Below are positions 44,301 through 62,384 of a DNA stretch of 64,000 nucleotides, piece by piece. The notes beneath the pieces are model-generated. The model had not been told where the DNA came from. It worked only from the letters and a program-made list of their open reading frames with translations, and searched no databases. The translations under genes and the position numbers were made by a program. How positions within the stretch are numbered: the stretch's first letter is position 1; each line of letters begins with the position of its first letter. This DNA comes from Ficedula albicollis (taxonomy: Eukaryota > Chordata > Aves > Passeriformes > Muscicapidae): the NCBI RefSeq assembly GCF_000247815.1, contig NW_004775927.1:377223-441222 (forward strand), in the 5' to 3' direction.

Positions 44301-47300
44301 CATTTAATCCCTTCCTCCTTTTCATCTGCATTCAGAACAAAGGACCCAGCCACATACGGTCAAAGATTTAATATGTATTCTGCAAAGAGGTGTGCTGAGG
44401 ATGCAAATCCTCCACTTTTCTCATAGCCCACGCTTGACTGTAGTGGCCATAGTTGTCCTTTCCTGGAAAATAACATTGATTGATCAAAATGTACCTCCTA
44501 GCAAAGAAGTACTTGTAAGTTTCAAAGTGTTAGGCTGTGGTGTGAATCTCCTCTCTAAACACAGTGCTGAAATAGGGCAGATGCTAACATCTTCAAACTT
44601 TGTTTTGATGGGATGATGCAGTTATAAGAGGACTGTTCCTTTGAAACAAGTTAAATACATAGCTAAGTACTTGCAAAATTTTGGAAATAAGCCTAGACTG
44701 TCTGTAAGGTATCTCACAAATTCCCATTTTTGATGATTCAATTCATTTTTTATTATGCATACCTATGTGGTGTTCTACTGCCAGTAATGTGGGTGTAACA
44801 AGGAAGGATTCCTGCTTCAGTCTATGCTTTCCATGCTCAAGTACTGCTGCCCATGGTCTGTGGCCCTCCATAATTGTCCTGTAAATCAGGGACACTTGGT
44901 TAAATAATAAGTCCCGCTGCTTTCTGTCATATTGCAAAGTTTCAGTCTATATGGGTGGGGTTTTTTTAATTAAATAATACATTTATAAAAAGATGAACTG
45001 TACTTAAATGAAGAAAATATGCACCTGTGCTTTTAGAGGTTTAGCCTGACCAAGGCAGAAAACTTGACTTTGGTTAGAACATGCATTGTAAGTCATGAAG
45101 ATGAAGACCATGCAGAGAGTAGTATTTTAACTACTGTATGAGGAAATGTGCTTAGTTTCTTATTTAAATGTAAATAAGCAAGCAGTATGCAGTAAATAAA
45201 CAAGCTTGCAAATGATTTTACAAATTTCCCAAATAATCAATACTGTTAATCTATCCCATTTCCTCTTGTCATAGCCTTTATTTCTTTCGAATGTTTTGAC
45301 ATCCATGGGGTTAGTAAAGTGCTTAAGACGGAAAAAAGGAAAAAGGTTAGAAATTTAAGCTGAAATTTAAGCTGCCAAAATACAAGAGAGTTGTGCAAAA
45401 TACCAAGAAATCATTGACATTCCTTTATCCAGAGTATTGACATTGCAAACATCATATAGTACAAAATGTATACACTTTTATTGGAACTGTCTTTCAAGCT
45501 CTTATTAACCTTAGTAAACTGACCACAGAAATAGCGTGTCAAAAGGGATCCAACCATTTACTTAATAACATCTCACAATACTTTAAAAATAGGACCACAG
45601 TCTCCTGAGTCTTATGATTAATTAGATTTCTCAGATCCTTTACATATACGCCACCGAAAACTGCACCTGTATTATTAAGTAATACTCAACAGCTTTGATT
45701 TATATATCTAAGGTAACAATTTGGCTTATATCAGTTCTAAGGCTTTCGATTTTTCCTTTTGTGTGACTGTTTTCCAGTTACTTGTCTCAGTCTCACGTGT
45801 ACCAATAGTCTATTGCTTTGCTCTTGACCTTGCCTACTGAAATGTCCCTTAAAGGTGCAAATGAAATTAACTAGATTCAGAATAAGGTGCTATTCTGTCT
45901 TTCATATTACTTTTTTAAAATTAGGTTTAAATTAGGTACTCATTCCAGGACCCCTTTGGTCAGCACATTCACAAGTTCTGCTTTTTTAGTTCTTCACTTG
46001 CATTTGATCAATAAAGAGAAGTTCTCTTATAAATTGTACTACTCATAGTCAAGTGGTCCTCTGGAGGTTAGTCAAAATTCATTGTCTCTCACTGGTTAGA
46101 TGAACTTTCTTTTTTTTGGAAAACCAAACCTAGAAAAAAAAACACTGTTTAGGAAATTATGAGACAATTTTTAGACTTGGAAAAGATTAAACTGTGGGTC
46201 TTGATATTTTATAATTAGGCTTCTACAGAGTAATGATAGCAGTGAAATTTTTGAAAAGACTGAAATACACCCAAAAATATCCATAATTTAATTTAACAAA
46301 CAAAATATCTCAAATTGTGTTTCTAATCCTTGCAGTAGTTTGCTGTTATAATTTCTTCATAAGTACAAAGGTAGGACTTAGGGATATTACAGAGTTGTAA
46401 AGATGGTAAACAGATCAAAAGTTTATTGACATGACAGCAATGGGCATATCACTTCACTCTTAAATTCATCATATGTCATTATGCAACACAAACCACTTTA
46501 GTACCTTTATTCCAGCTGAGAAACCTACTCCAGAATCTCCTTCTCAAATGGAGCAATCAGGGAGGGATGTTTGGTTTAAATATTTTTTCAGGAGTATCTT
46601 ACACATTATTATTTTTAATATTTTTAAGCACAAGTTAGTCAAAGCTTCCTATAAATTTGGTACGGGCACATTTTCACATAAAAGAACCCCCTAACAAATC
46701 TCCTAATTCTTGAAGTTGTTTATTTTATACGCAGACTACCCATAACTAATGGGAACAGGGTTTCACCATGTGTCTGAAATAGTCAGATTTTTAATCATTT
46801 ATATTTCATTATCCGAAGGACTAGACTTGAGTGAGATATGAATGTTCTAGACATCATGCCAAAATATGTTTAAAGACCTCCCATCAAAAAGAAATTAGCC
46901 TTGTTCATTACACTTATAAAAGATCCTGCAACTTTGTATATTCTGGGATTCGTACATCCTTCAGCTAAACATTTCTGATTCTGTGTGGACTATAGACCCA
47001 AAGGATTGAAGCAGTCTCTGTCAAGCTGTCAGGAAATAATTTATTCTGATAAATGCAAAAACATTTTCTTTTTAAGTCTTCAGAGCTATACCACTATCAG
47101 GACATTTGCCTTTGATCCAATATAAATGAAGATATTTGTTCTGAGCAGTAGCATAATTTAATTATTTACTCAGTTCTTCCTCTTCCCCACTAAAGGACAG
47201 TTAACAAAATATGGATTATAAATACATTAAATATAATTAGTCTTTGAAAAAAGGCTTACTTACTTTGAATATGATGAAACATTGTTCTTGGTTCTTCTGA

Positions 47301-48564
47301 AAGCATTCAGCCTATGAGAGAAAGGCTGTTGCAATGAGAACCCACATCAGTAAAATCTGATAGACCACCCTGCATGATGGGAGACTTGGCATCCGGAAGT
47401 TTCAGGACATATGCGAAACACTTAGGTATCTGTGCCTAATTAAGTTGTTTGTCACAGCAGGACATAAAGAAAGGTGAACTAGTTCCAGCCCAGGGAATTT
47501 GAGAAAGAGATCACTTTCACTTTCCTGTACTTCCTTTCACATTCTGCCCAGCTCACAGACACCATTAAACTGAGCGGTACCAATACAAAGACTGACAAAG
47601 TACAAAGACCAGTATTTTCTAAATCATAAGTGCTTAAGAGTGAAGTTTTGTGATTCCTCACAAAATACTTGCTATTGCATGATTCAGGGTTAAAGTCCAA
47701 GCCGAAGCAGCAAATAAAGATTTAATCAAATGAAAATTTCCTTGTACAGAAATTTCTCTTCTAGGCACTCGTAGCGTCTTTCTGCCGACATGGCAAGAGA
47801 TTTTGATCTACTGGATTTCTTTAACCCTTACAAAACAAAAAAATCTGCCACAAAAACAAAGGTGCATTATCAGAAGATGGAACTTTTGTATTTCTATCTT
47901 TCACCATGCCACGTGGTTGTGGGGTTGAATGTGAAGAACACTATACCAAAAGAATCTTAAAGAGACTGATTCACAGCACACAGAAAAAACATGAAAATTA
48001 CTTGGTTTACAGCTTTTTGCAAGCTCCCCAGTTGTCTCATATACAAGAACATCTGAGCTGACCCATCATTTCATGCTGACATCATAGAGCTAAAACCGTT
48101 TTCTCTGAATGGGAGAACAGATAAAATGCAGCACTGCCAGATCTGGCATTCAACATTGAAGAAATCAAAGACAATGTTTGCACCAATTTTTGGGTCACAA
48201 AGCTTCTGACTCATGCCTAGTCTGATTTGAAGTCCATTACTTCTTTCATGTCAACCCCACTTATAGTTTTGATTCACCACTGCTGTCACAGGGAATATGT
48301 CATTCACATATCTCTTCTTTACAGTCAGATATTTGAAACAGCATGCAAAATGGGTTTTGAAAATTGATGCTGTCTCACAGTTCCAGCAGTAATCCCAGGC
48401 CAGGTCACTGATTTTTACAAAGTAAGCAGACAAAACTCCCATCAACTTTCTGGTACTAGAGTTGGGTATGGATATCTCAATTAAATGAGTAAAGCAGACT
48501 GAACAGTATTGGAGGACATAAAGAAGGTTACTTTCTTCCCTGACATCAAGATCACCTACCCTAT
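29386..48564. other. 19-kb stretch without recognised genes or repeats
   Basis: AT-rich DNA with stops throughout; the longest ORFs are about 100 codons and have no recognisable domain. No LTR, CR1 or long microsatellite stands out by eye. Conserved noncoding elements or small exons cannot be excluded without alignment. Confidence 0.6.
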
Positions 48565-49420
48565 TGTGTTGGTTTTGCGTGGCTGATTTTTGGTGAGGAG
48601 GGACCAGCCATGGAAGTGATTTTCTGCGAGGAGCTGCTACCAGCTTCCTCCATGTCTGGCAGAAGCAACCTCTGGCTAGCTTTGAGAACAGGCATGCTAC
48701 TAAGCCATTTAGGGAAGTTGGCCATGCCTCTATAAAGTATTTAAGAATGAAAAATCCCACGAGAAGCTCTCTTGCCTTCTGCTCTCTGAGGGGTGGAGAG
48801 GGGGCCAGTGTGGCTTTCACAGTGCCAGCTAGTGAGAGGCATGGTGAGCAATTTCCCAGTGCAGAGCCTGGACAGAATCAACTTTTCATTGCTGCAGAGC
48901 TCTATAAAAACTTTTCAGTAGCTAGAACTTGAGAACAAAGAAACCTATGAGCATCAATCTTCCCCTAAGTCACAGAAAAGGAAAAAAATGAGGACAAGTG
49001 AGGAGAACAATATGGTAACCCTAAAGTTGGTGCAAAAGAGGGAGGGGGAGGAGGAGGAGGTGCTCCAAGTATTGGAGCTGAGACTCTTCTGCAAACTGTG
49101 GTGAGGGCTATAATACAACAAACTATTTCCCTGTAATTCATTAAGTGCGTGGGGGGATGCAGAATCCACCCACAGCCCATGAAAAAAGGGGTGTTAGCAC
49201 TGGAGTGCATGGATGATGAGAAGCTGTGATCGGTGAGAGGCTCGAACAGACAGAGGGAGAACTCTTGCTTCCAGAGACAGAAGAAGAAGAGCTTTGCTTT
49301 TATACTAGAAGAGCCCTTAAAAAACTGCACCCCATGAACTAATGACCCACAAAAAAGCAGTTGTGGGAAGACTGCTTTGCCTGTGGGAGGGACTCATGTA
49401 GCAGGCTTGGGCAGGACAGC
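48565..49420 (+). mobile_element. ERVL-like LTR, 3' end not found
   Basis: It opens with TGTGTTGGTTTTGCGTGG, the start typical of avian ERVL LTRs. Further LTR-like landmarks are CTGCTACCAGCTTCCTCCAT, TATA-like CTATAAAG and CTATAAAAAC, and GAGGAGGTGCTCCAAGTATT near 49055. No clean CA end or TSD was found. A CR1 fragment begins at about 49421, so the 3' end is truncated or diverged. No ERV genes adjoin it. Confidence 0.75.
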
Positions 49421-49640
49421 TGCATTGAAGACTGAGACAAAAATATTACTGAGTACCTCAGCCTTCTCTTCATTTATAGTTACTAATTTTCCAGCATTAT
49501 TTATCAGTGTGGTACAACTTATTTGAGCTTCCTCTTCTGGTTAGAATCCTGTCGAAGCCTTTCCTCTTATTTTTTGCATTATTAGACTGAGTTCTGTTTG
49601 GAATGCTCTTCTTATGATGAATCTATAAACCTCTTAAACA
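49421..49640 (-). mobile_element. CR1 LINE internal fragment
   Basis: GAAGACTGAGACAAAAATAT followed by GAGTACCTCAGCCTTCTCTT is a minus-strand CR1 landmark. Boundaries are approximate. Confidence 0.65.
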
Positions 49641-50439
49641 CTTAGAAGAGGAAAGATGACAAATAGGTTGTCATTTCTTTAAAGCATTCTCTAATACATT
49701 TCCATGAATTATTTCTACAATTACAGGAGTGCCATGCTTTAAAAAAATCAACTGTAGTGGTTTTTGCTACTCCAAATAAACACTGGGAAAAAAACCCTAT
49801 TGTTGATTTTTTTTGGTCAAGCACAGATTGTTAAACCTGTATTTCAGCACTATATCTTAACAGTAACAGAGTTAAGGTGTTTGTCCTTCTTGCCTTTTTA
49901 TTTATCACTTCTTTCAAATGTTTTGGAAAAAAGGATACATGACTTTTGCAGACAGACACTTAACCTATGTCCTTAGGTTGAAAACCATCATAAATTTAGA
50001 ATAGGGAATTTTATGTAATTGCAACTAAATTCAGCAGTTTGATGAACAGGCAGGATTGTGTGATTTAAAACAAGACTCCTCTCTGGAAGCTGTAAAAATC
50101 ACACTGGATCAGTATGCAGTATAAAGAAACTCAACCCTTCATTCATCATACTTAATTGTAATGAATAACTATTTTTCTGAAATATGTCAGAAGACCTTGT
50201 ACTGAAATGTGACTTTGTTCTCACTTCAGTCATCTATCCCTTTGCATTCTGGAGAACTCTCTTTAACTCTACACCCTTGGAAGTTGAATTCTCTGGAAGA
50301 AAATAGAGAGTGTTGGTTCCCTGCATCATGGGAGAGGTTCTTCATGGCTGGGATTTGACAGATTTTTCACTTGATGAATCTTTGACCTGGTCGTGAGTGT
50401 TAACTCTGAATATTACCATTTCTATCTGCTCTGAGGCCC
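49641..50439. other. Unassigned DNA, no gene seen
   Basis: No recognisable feature. Confidence 0.5.
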
Positions 50440-50935
50440 TCAATGTCAAGGCAGAGACCTGTTGAAGTGATTTCAAAGAAGGGCTGCCAAATTGATCAGA
50501 GGGATAGAGCAGCTCTCCTATGAAAACAGGCTGAGACAATTGGGACGGCAGCCTGGAGAAAAGAAGGCTTTGGGGTGACCTAATTGCAGCCTTCCAGTAC
50601 CTCAAGGAAGCCTCCAAGAGAGATGGAGAAAGACTGTTTACAAGAGCATGCAGTGACAGGACAAGGGGCAATGGCTACAAACTGAAACAGAGCAGGTCTA
50701 GGCTAGATGTTAGGAAAAACTCTACGCAATGAAGGTGGTGAGGCACTGGAACAGGTTTCCCAGAGAAGTTGCAGATGCCCCATTCCTGGAGGTGTTTGAG
50801 GCCAAGCTGGAGGGAGCTCTGAATAACCTGGTCTAGTGAAAGGTGTCCCTGCCCCATGGACCTACATGATCTTTCAGATTCCTTCCAACTCACACCATTC
50901 TATGGTTCTATGACTCTATAGCTCTGACACATTTC
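50440..50935 (+). mobile_element. CR1 LINE 3' fragment
   Basis: CR1 3' landmarks in order: GATCAGAGGGATAGAGCAGC, GCCTTCCAGTACCTCAAGGA, GACAGGACAAGGGGCAATGG, GGTGAGGCACTGGAACAGGT, then the tail CCATTCTATGGTTCTATGA. It is 5'-truncated, as most CR1 copies are. Confidence 0.93.
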
Positions 50936-54592
<3,657 letters not shown>

Positions 54593-54683
54593 AGTTTGGT
54601 AGCTGCACTATCTGCCAGATGGAAATGCCAAAACCATGATTAAAAAAGCAAAGCGCTTAAAAATATATTTTTATAAAATATAT

Positions 54684-54712
54684 TTATATATATATATATA
54701 TATATATACATA
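54684..54712. repeat. (TA)n microsatellite
   Basis: A TA run followed by TATG-like imperfect repeats to about 54770. Confidence 0.85.
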
Positions 54713-55309
54713 TGTAAAGTACATACATATATGTAAAGTGTATATATATATGTATAAAATATATGAATTAAATATAATTTTTTCATTTTCTTTTGCATAG
54801 AGTGATAGAATTAAAATAAGAGATATTTTAAAAATTTAGCAGCAGGGTATTTACATTAAGGCACATTTTCTGCTGGAGAAAAGGAAAAATACGTTAATAC
54901 TTTCTTTTTTTCCCATGTACGCCAACTTGTTTATCTATTCTTATTTCTCATTTATTTTACATATCTGATCAAGCAGGCTAGTTTTTGGCATCACACAGTG
55001 TTGCGGACTTAAAATTTCAAGTCCATAACATTTCGTACTGCAGTCCTACATGTAATAGAAGGACTGTAGAATGAAACCTCAGGCTTCTTTACTGTACTTG
55101 GCTACTGTATATTTCACTAGATATAAGGCTGCACTAAGACAGATATAGGGAATATAATTGAAACCATGATATCTGTTACACACTCCAAGTATGGAGATCT
55201 GAAAATACTTACATATACAAGGAGCCCTTACTCATTTTTAGGAGGGCCTGTAATAAAGATGAAGACAAACATTTTAACAGGGCCTGTTGAAATAAGAAAA
55301 TGGTTATTG

Positions 55310-55572
55310 GTTTTCAGCTGAGGGAAGATCAGTTTAGATTGGATGTAGGAAGAACTTGTTCAACAATGAGGGTGGTGAATCACTGGCACAGGCTGCCTCA
55401 ATGGATGGTGTAAGTCCCATCCCTAGAAAGATTCCAGGTCAGGTTGGATGAGGCTCTGAACCACCTGGTCTAGTTGAAGTCGTCCTTGCTCCTTGCAGGG
55501 TGGTTAGCCTAGATGATTTTTAAAGGCCCTTCTAATCCAAACTGTTCTGTGGTTCTATGATACTATGATTTG
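55310..55572 (+). mobile_element. CR1 LINE 3' fragment
   Basis: Landmarks: CAGGCTGCCTCAATGGATGG, CCAGGTCAGGTTGGATGAGG and the tail GGTTCTATGATACTATGATT. Confidence 0.88.
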
Positions 55573-58500
55573 GAGCTTGAAAAGAGCTTTACAGCATTTC
55601 TCTACTCACATGAATGTCACAGCAGGATCAAGCTTCATATCAGATGTGCACCTGCTTAGGCAAGCACACAGTGCCCCTCAATTCAAAACTAATGTAAGAA
55701 GTATAAAACACATTTGTGTAACTGGAATTGCATGCGGTGAACTCTTTCCAAGGTAAGAACCTCTGTGCTGTGTCTGTTCCTGTTTAAGAATAACTTGCAG
55801 AAGTTATGGTCACACAAGGCTGAGTAGTTACAAATCCAAGAAAAATAGAACTTACCTGTACTTTACGAGTGTAGGTGTTGAGAAGTTGAGAACCAATGGC
55901 TAACCTCTGTACTACTAAGTCAGCTTCATATAAAATCTCTCTAGCAGTGAAGGCGACTGGCCTCCACAGAGATTAATTTTAAACAGAAAATATACTGCTC
56001 AAAATTCAATTTAAGGTGAATGTAATTTGAAATAATTAACTTTCTTGCATTTCCTGTTTGAAACTGATAAGGTATTGCAGGTTTTCACAGAGTTGCTTTA
56101 AATAGCTGATGATTGTTTACCAGTGCCAGCTTACCCTTTGATGTTTGTCATATTATTTCTCTTTTAGAAAGCACTTACAGCTGCATAGTAGGATTATTTA
56201 ATCATCAGTCAACTGATGTATCATGGATTACTGCTAACACAGAGCTCCAATCCTGATTTTACCAGATCAACAGGAAATATCACATTAAATTTAATAACAT
56301 CATGATGGATATTTTCATCTTCTTTCAACATCCAGCCAGAAAGCATACAGGATCCCCATATTCACATGTGCACAGCCCTGGAAAATCAAACACTGCATTC
56401 TGACTCATACAATTAACAATATGTCCTCCTACACGTTAAAGGGAAGAGAAATCTCACAGGGATGGAACCACCATTGATATTCTATTATTTATACCTCTAT
56501 CAAAAGAACTGGAGACTCGGATGTCAAATTGTTATGCAATCAATTGCTTCATGTTTTCACATTTTCTACCAAAGGAGTACAGATTAGAAACTACTTTGAT
56601 AAGCAAGGGGATTTAGTGTTTTTTTTTTTTTTTCTTTTTACTTGATTTTTATGTTAGCATATCTTGAACACCAGTTTCTAGTTAAAACCTTATCTCATAC
56701 TTTAAAAACATATAAAATTGTAGGAATATTTTTATATGGGACAAGAATGTCATAAAACACCCCCCACACAACTACTGTAATGTAGAAACCAGAAAAGAAA
56801 AAAAAAAGTTATCAATTACTCAACATGTAGCACATGATGTTTTGAGGTCTAGCTTATTAATCTCATAATTCATTGAGAAAACTAGTGCACTATTTTTTAT
56901 CTAAATCAAGTTTAAAATGCCTTTTTTTGTTGTTGCTTTAATTTCAGATAATTCAAATGTTGCCATGCTCAACTTCCCCTGGCTGATCATCTCCTTCTCC
57001 CACTGAAAGTCAGCATGCCTTCAAATCTTCCATCTGAGCTTCCTAACATTTCGTTTCCAAATGAATCAAATCGGGTCCTTTTAAGCTACTTTTTGCACTT
57101 TTTTAGCTAACCTGATACATTTGGACCCAAGTAGTTTACAGAATATATACATAAACAGCTTTTCTAATAAAGCAGGAGACCAGAATAACCCCAGAGAGAG
57201 GGTGAAGGAAGATTCTAGTCTAAGTAGAGGCAGGAGGACAGCTGTGTCTCTTACTCTTAGAACTGCTTAAAAAGCCCTCACTTTTGTCCTCCTCTGTATT
57301 TCATTCTTATTGCATCCTATGTACAATCTCTCAGAGAAATACAATTCCATTCTACTTTTTTGTTTGTTTTAACCATTTCTATAATAAATAAATATAGAAA
57401 AACATTAAAGTAAATGATAAGTGTTTTGTTTCAAGGTTCTGAAATAATATGTGGGGTGAAAAATAACTTGCACTAGTACCTGTCAAGTTAGTAACTAATC
57501 AGGAAAATATGCATAAATACAATCCTTTAGATAACTTAAAATTATTCATTACTAGTAATTTAACTATTTGAATTGGAGCAGATCCACATCCAGGTCTCTC
57601 TGTGATGTACACAGCCCAAGACTTTACACTTGCGTACATGTTTGCATCTCCATGATCAGCTGCAGTGATATGGAAAAACTGCTGACTAGAGTAGATGGGA
57701 ACCAACACATGAAGAGAAATAGCTAAGGGACATGAAATTTAAGCATGGTACTTCACAGAAAGGTTTGGAAACTTCACAAAGAACAACAATGCAAAATATA
57801 ATACACACTTGAAGAAATTAAAATAGAAATTTATTCCCTCTAAGTTAGGAAAGGCAGTGTGCATACATGTTTGTACATCAGTGTTGGGTGTAAGAAAGCC
57901 AAAAATTTTGAAAGGGAGTATGCCACTAGCAAGATGAATTGACAAAATAATCTAAACAAAACCAAACCCCAACAGCAAAGAGTGTAATGAGACAAGTAGG
58001 AAAGATCTGATGCAGCTGCCTGACCTAAACCAAAAAACTGAACTGAAAATGTGCAACAGCAATGCCTTGTCAACCTTAAAACAAAATATGGAGTAAAATG
58101 CAGAGATAAATAAAGATTTTCAGTTCCTGTTGCCTAAAGATGGTTTTTAGTTGTCAATACCAAAAGTGCTGTGGTGATAGCCAACCATGCCTATGTATAG
58201 ACCACCATCTGGAATGCTAAGGCTGGTGGAAAACTTGACAGCAGATGACTAAGCTCAGATCTTACATAGCAATTTTATAAATGAGAAGCAAGAACATTAC
58301 AGGCCTTGTCTATTATAAGCAATCCTCAAAGCAATTCCTGCAAAGGTGGGGAAGGAGAGGAAGGGTCTGGCTCAGAGCAGACAGAATGAATGAAAGAAGC
58401 CAAGAGCATCATGTTTGTTGCCTACACCTTCTAGAAATCTATCACTTAGTTTAACTTTCCATTTCAAAGGCTAAGGATGCAAGTAAGAATGTAAATGGAC

Positions 58501-60807
58501 ATCTACATGAGGAGCAGATCCTAAATCTGAGCATAACTAAACAAGGACTGTTTTTAGTTTGATGTCCTACATGCTGCATTCATCTTTCCTGACTTTTGAA
58601 AAAGTAATTGGGTAACCTTATGCTGCTCCTAAATATCTTTTCTGTATTAATTATATTTCTAAAATGGTAAAATAGAAAGTTAGTAAGATTGAAAATGTAG
58701 TATCACTGACTTGGAAAGTGGTTTGGCAGCTTCAGTGGTGACAACAAAATTCTTGTATTTCTGACTTTTTGGGGGGTTTCAATTTGTTTTGATTGACTGA
58801 CAAATAAATTTGTATTACTCATTTCTTTTAAATGGAAAACTATATGCATGCTTTTTGAACTATAATATATTCTTGCTAAATATGAAAAAATGGCAACTCT
58901 TCTGAAATCCAGTTGTCCAAGTATAATGTGCACCTTAAACAAACAAACAAAACAATCTCATCTAAATGTGAGGGAAAGACAAAAATTTCATATATGCAAC
59001 AAAAAAAGTAAAACTGGTTCACTCACCTAATGACAGACCAAACATTAGAAAAGAAGGCATGACAGACTTTCCTGCAGTTGCACTATTTGCAGATCTCTTT
59101 ACACAGAGCTGCACAGTGTGTGCCAAGAAATCTCAGGGAGAAGTCACGACTGCTAGAGAGCTGGTGATGAGAGTTGATAGCTTGAACCAATCCACCTGGC
59201 AGAAATGAATTACAAAGAGGGTGTATTTCTATAGAAGAAAAATACTTTTTTTTTTTGAAAGTTGACCATGCAAGTGCACAATGTACAAAGAGAGGGATCC
59301 AAAAGGGTTGGTATTTTTACTCAGATTTTCAGATGAGAAGTTAAGAAGCAGTGGAATTTTTCTCTGTTCCATGAAACACATGTCTTGCAATCAGTGGGAC
59401 ATAAATCTGTGCTCAAACCTCTTGCCAAAATGTGACCTGAAAAATCTGATTGAGGTCATTCCTGGCATGAGTAAGAGTAGATGCTGTGTCCCAAATTTCA
59501 GTCAAATGTCTTACTAGAAACACAGATGTCCCCTCATCAAAGTAGTAGGTAAGCATGATACAAAATATCTGTAAATTTAATTATCCGTACTCGAGCTCCT
59601 GTTACCTACTAACGAGCCCAATACTGAGCTTTATCCTCTTTAGAAATGTTGACATGCTTTAGACCCACGTTTAACTGGTCAGTACTTGAGAAAAACTAGA
59701 AGCCCATTTATTTTGGGAAAAATATTGCAGCATTAATTGCAGGACACGTCTCTCCCCTCCTCCTCAGCATTCAGTTCTGGAATGGCAAAGGTTTATTTAC
59801 CCTTATTCTGGGAATACTGCAGTTTTCACAAAGCAGGGATACACTGTCCACAGGGGGTGCTGTTTTCCAAAAGCTACTCTAGTGCTCAGTATTTTGAGGG
59901 CTTGTTAACTGAAAAGGAATATGCCTATCTGAATCTGTACTGAGAATTGCTAAGTCCATGTATTTATCTCTGTCTTTTAAAGCATATAGTCAAGATCTAA
60001 TCCACAACCTTTCTATTCAGAAATACTGCATTTTCTGTGGGAATGAGACAGAGATATATACCCAATTTTTGGCCTGGAAGGTTAAACTGACAGCTGCTTC
60101 ATCACCAAATTTTTTATTCTTTTTTTAACTGTCATGAACATTTACGAAACTGAAAAAGAACAGAACTGCAATTCCAATAAATTAAGACTTCTGATCTCTG
60201 GAAACTGCACTTAGAACTATTCACCAAATCAGAAGAGGTTCTATTCACAGAATGTCACACTCTATAAGCCAGATACAAAGTTTTCAGCAGTTTTGCTCGT
60301 TCAATTCCTTTTGAGTTTTACAATCCCAAGAACACCAGTGATGAAAAGCATTCAGGACCACAAAGTTTGATCACCTCAGATGTCTGTGTCCTATAAATAC
60401 TCCAAAAATTGCTGAAAACCAAGAAGTCTTAATAGTAAGAAAAATAGCAATAGTAATTTGATGATATCTTGAGAGTAGAGCACCTTTGGGAAATGAATCA
60501 GCTCCTAAATACATCTTCACTTCATACTCATACTCTAGAATATCATAAATTAATACATTTCCAAATACAAAAGAACTGAGTAAAATCTTTCATTCGTTTC
60601 ATTTTTGGGGTATTATTTATATCTCATGTTCTCCCACTCTGAGAAAGAAATTACATACATAATTACATGGAGTATGCAAGTACTAAAATACACTAACAAG
60701 GAACAAATATAAATGCCAGGCGAATAAAATGTTATATAAAATGGCATGTTCTATAGACAATATTAAACCATCCTTCACATGTAAGTACAGATTTTCCCTG
60801 TACAGGG
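55573..60807. other. Single-copy-like AT-rich DNA, no gene seen
   Basis: Short chance ORFs only; no recognised repeat or exon. Confidence 0.6.
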
Positions 60808-61590
60808 AAAAAAAAAGAAAAAAGAAAGAAGAAGAAGGAAGAAGAAGAAGAAGAAGAAGGAGAAGAAAAAGAAAGAAAAAGAAAAAGAAAAAGAAAAAGA
60901 AGAAAAGGAAAAGGAAAAGGAAAAGGAAAAGGAAAAGGAAAAGGAAAAGGAAAAGGAAAAGGAAAAGGAAAAGGAAAAGGAAAAGGAAAAGGAAAAGGAA
61001 AAGGAAAAGGAAAAGGAAAAGGAAAAGGAAAAGGAAAAGGAAAAGGAAAAGGAAAAGGAAAAGGAAAAGGAAAAGGAAAAGGAAAAGGAAAAGGAAAAGG
61101 AAAAGGAAAAGGAAAAGGAAAAGGAAAAGGAAAAGGAAAAGGAAAAGGAAAAGGAAAAGGAAAAGGAAAAGGAAAAGGAAAAGGAAAAGGAAAAGGAAAA
61201 GGAAAAGGAAAAGGAAAAGGAAAAGGAAAAGGAAAAGGAAAAGGAAAAGGAAAAGGAAAAGGAAAAGGAAAAGGAAAAGGAAAAGGAAAAGGAAAAGGAA
61301 AAGGAAAAGGAAAAGGAAAAGGAAAAGGAAAAGGAAAAGGAAAAGGAAAAGGAAAAGGAAAAGGAAAAGGAAAAGGAAAAGGAAAAGGAAAAGGAAAAGG
61401 AAAAGGAAAAGGAAAAGGAAAAGGAAAAGGAAAAGGAAAAGGAAAAGGAAAAGGAAAAGGAAAAGGAAAAGGAAAAGGAAAAGGAAAAGGAAAAGGAAAA
61501 GGAAAAGGAAAAGGAAAAGGAAAAGGAAAAGGAAAAGGAAAAAAAGAAAAAGAAAGAAAAAAAAGAAAAAGAAAAAGGAAAAGAAAAAGA
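60808..61590. repeat. Polypurine tract with (AAAAGG)n array, about 106 units
   Basis: Perfect AAAAGG hexanucleotides from about 60903 to 61541, flanked by imperfect GAA/GAAAA purine repeats. The + strand is all purine for nearly 800 bp. All frames are open and give spurious Lys/Arg- or Phe/Ser/Pro-repeat ORFs. Confidence 0.97.
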
Positions 61591-62364
61591 GGCAAACTCT
61601 CTTCTATTAAATAAAACTCTAAAATTTTTCACTATAAAGAAATTTCTTCTGTCCTTTATCCAAAATAACATAAAAGTTCTGATACTTAAAAATTCTCTTG
61701 AAGATCAAACTTTTGTTCAAAGAGCTGTAATCACTTCAGATTCACCTTTAAGTGCCACTGTATCTCAGGACTTAAGATATGTAAGAAACAATGGTCTAAA
61801 AGAGATGGTGCAGGAAGAGTGCACCAGAGAATCAGGCAAAAGTCCTAGGAAGTCTACAAGTGTTCAAAGGCACACACAAATACACGGGTGTGCATGCACA
61901 AGGGCAAACACACACTTTGAATCAACACCCTGTCATTAAACTGACTCATACAAATAATAGCAAGGAAAACAATAGTAAAATGAAAAGTGAAAGCACTAAC
62001 ATTTGCTGAATAAAACTGACATAGACTAGATATCAGCCAGTCTAGAATGCAACCTGTAGTGGAATGCTTTAAGCAACTAATTGTTTCAGGTGGTTGTTGG
62101 ATTGGAAACTTCAGTCTGAATGAGAGGGACAAACAAAAATCCATCCCAGATCCATCTACATCTTCTCAAGGCTGTAGCTTGCCTGCTCTAGTAAAGACTA
62201 ACCTAAGTCTCAATTTTGAATCAGACTTCTGATATAATGCTTACAAAATTAATCTACCCTCACCATCTAATTAATATAAGCAGTTTGAATATCAGATGTT
62301 CTGAGGCATTAAAAATATTCATCACGGAGTCAGCAGTAATCTGAAGTTATTTCACTGCTAAATC
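61591..62364. other. Unassigned DNA, no gene seen
   Basis: No recognisable feature. Confidence 0.5.
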
Positions 62365-62384
62365 ACAGACTCATAGAATGGTGT

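Noticed and set aside
48251..48820. 189-codon ORF on -
   Set aside because: About half is antisense to the start of an LTR; no domain.
60729..61671. Lys/Arg- and Phe/Ser/Pro-repeat ORFs on both strands
   Set aside because: All frames of a hexanucleotide array without stops are open; not coding.
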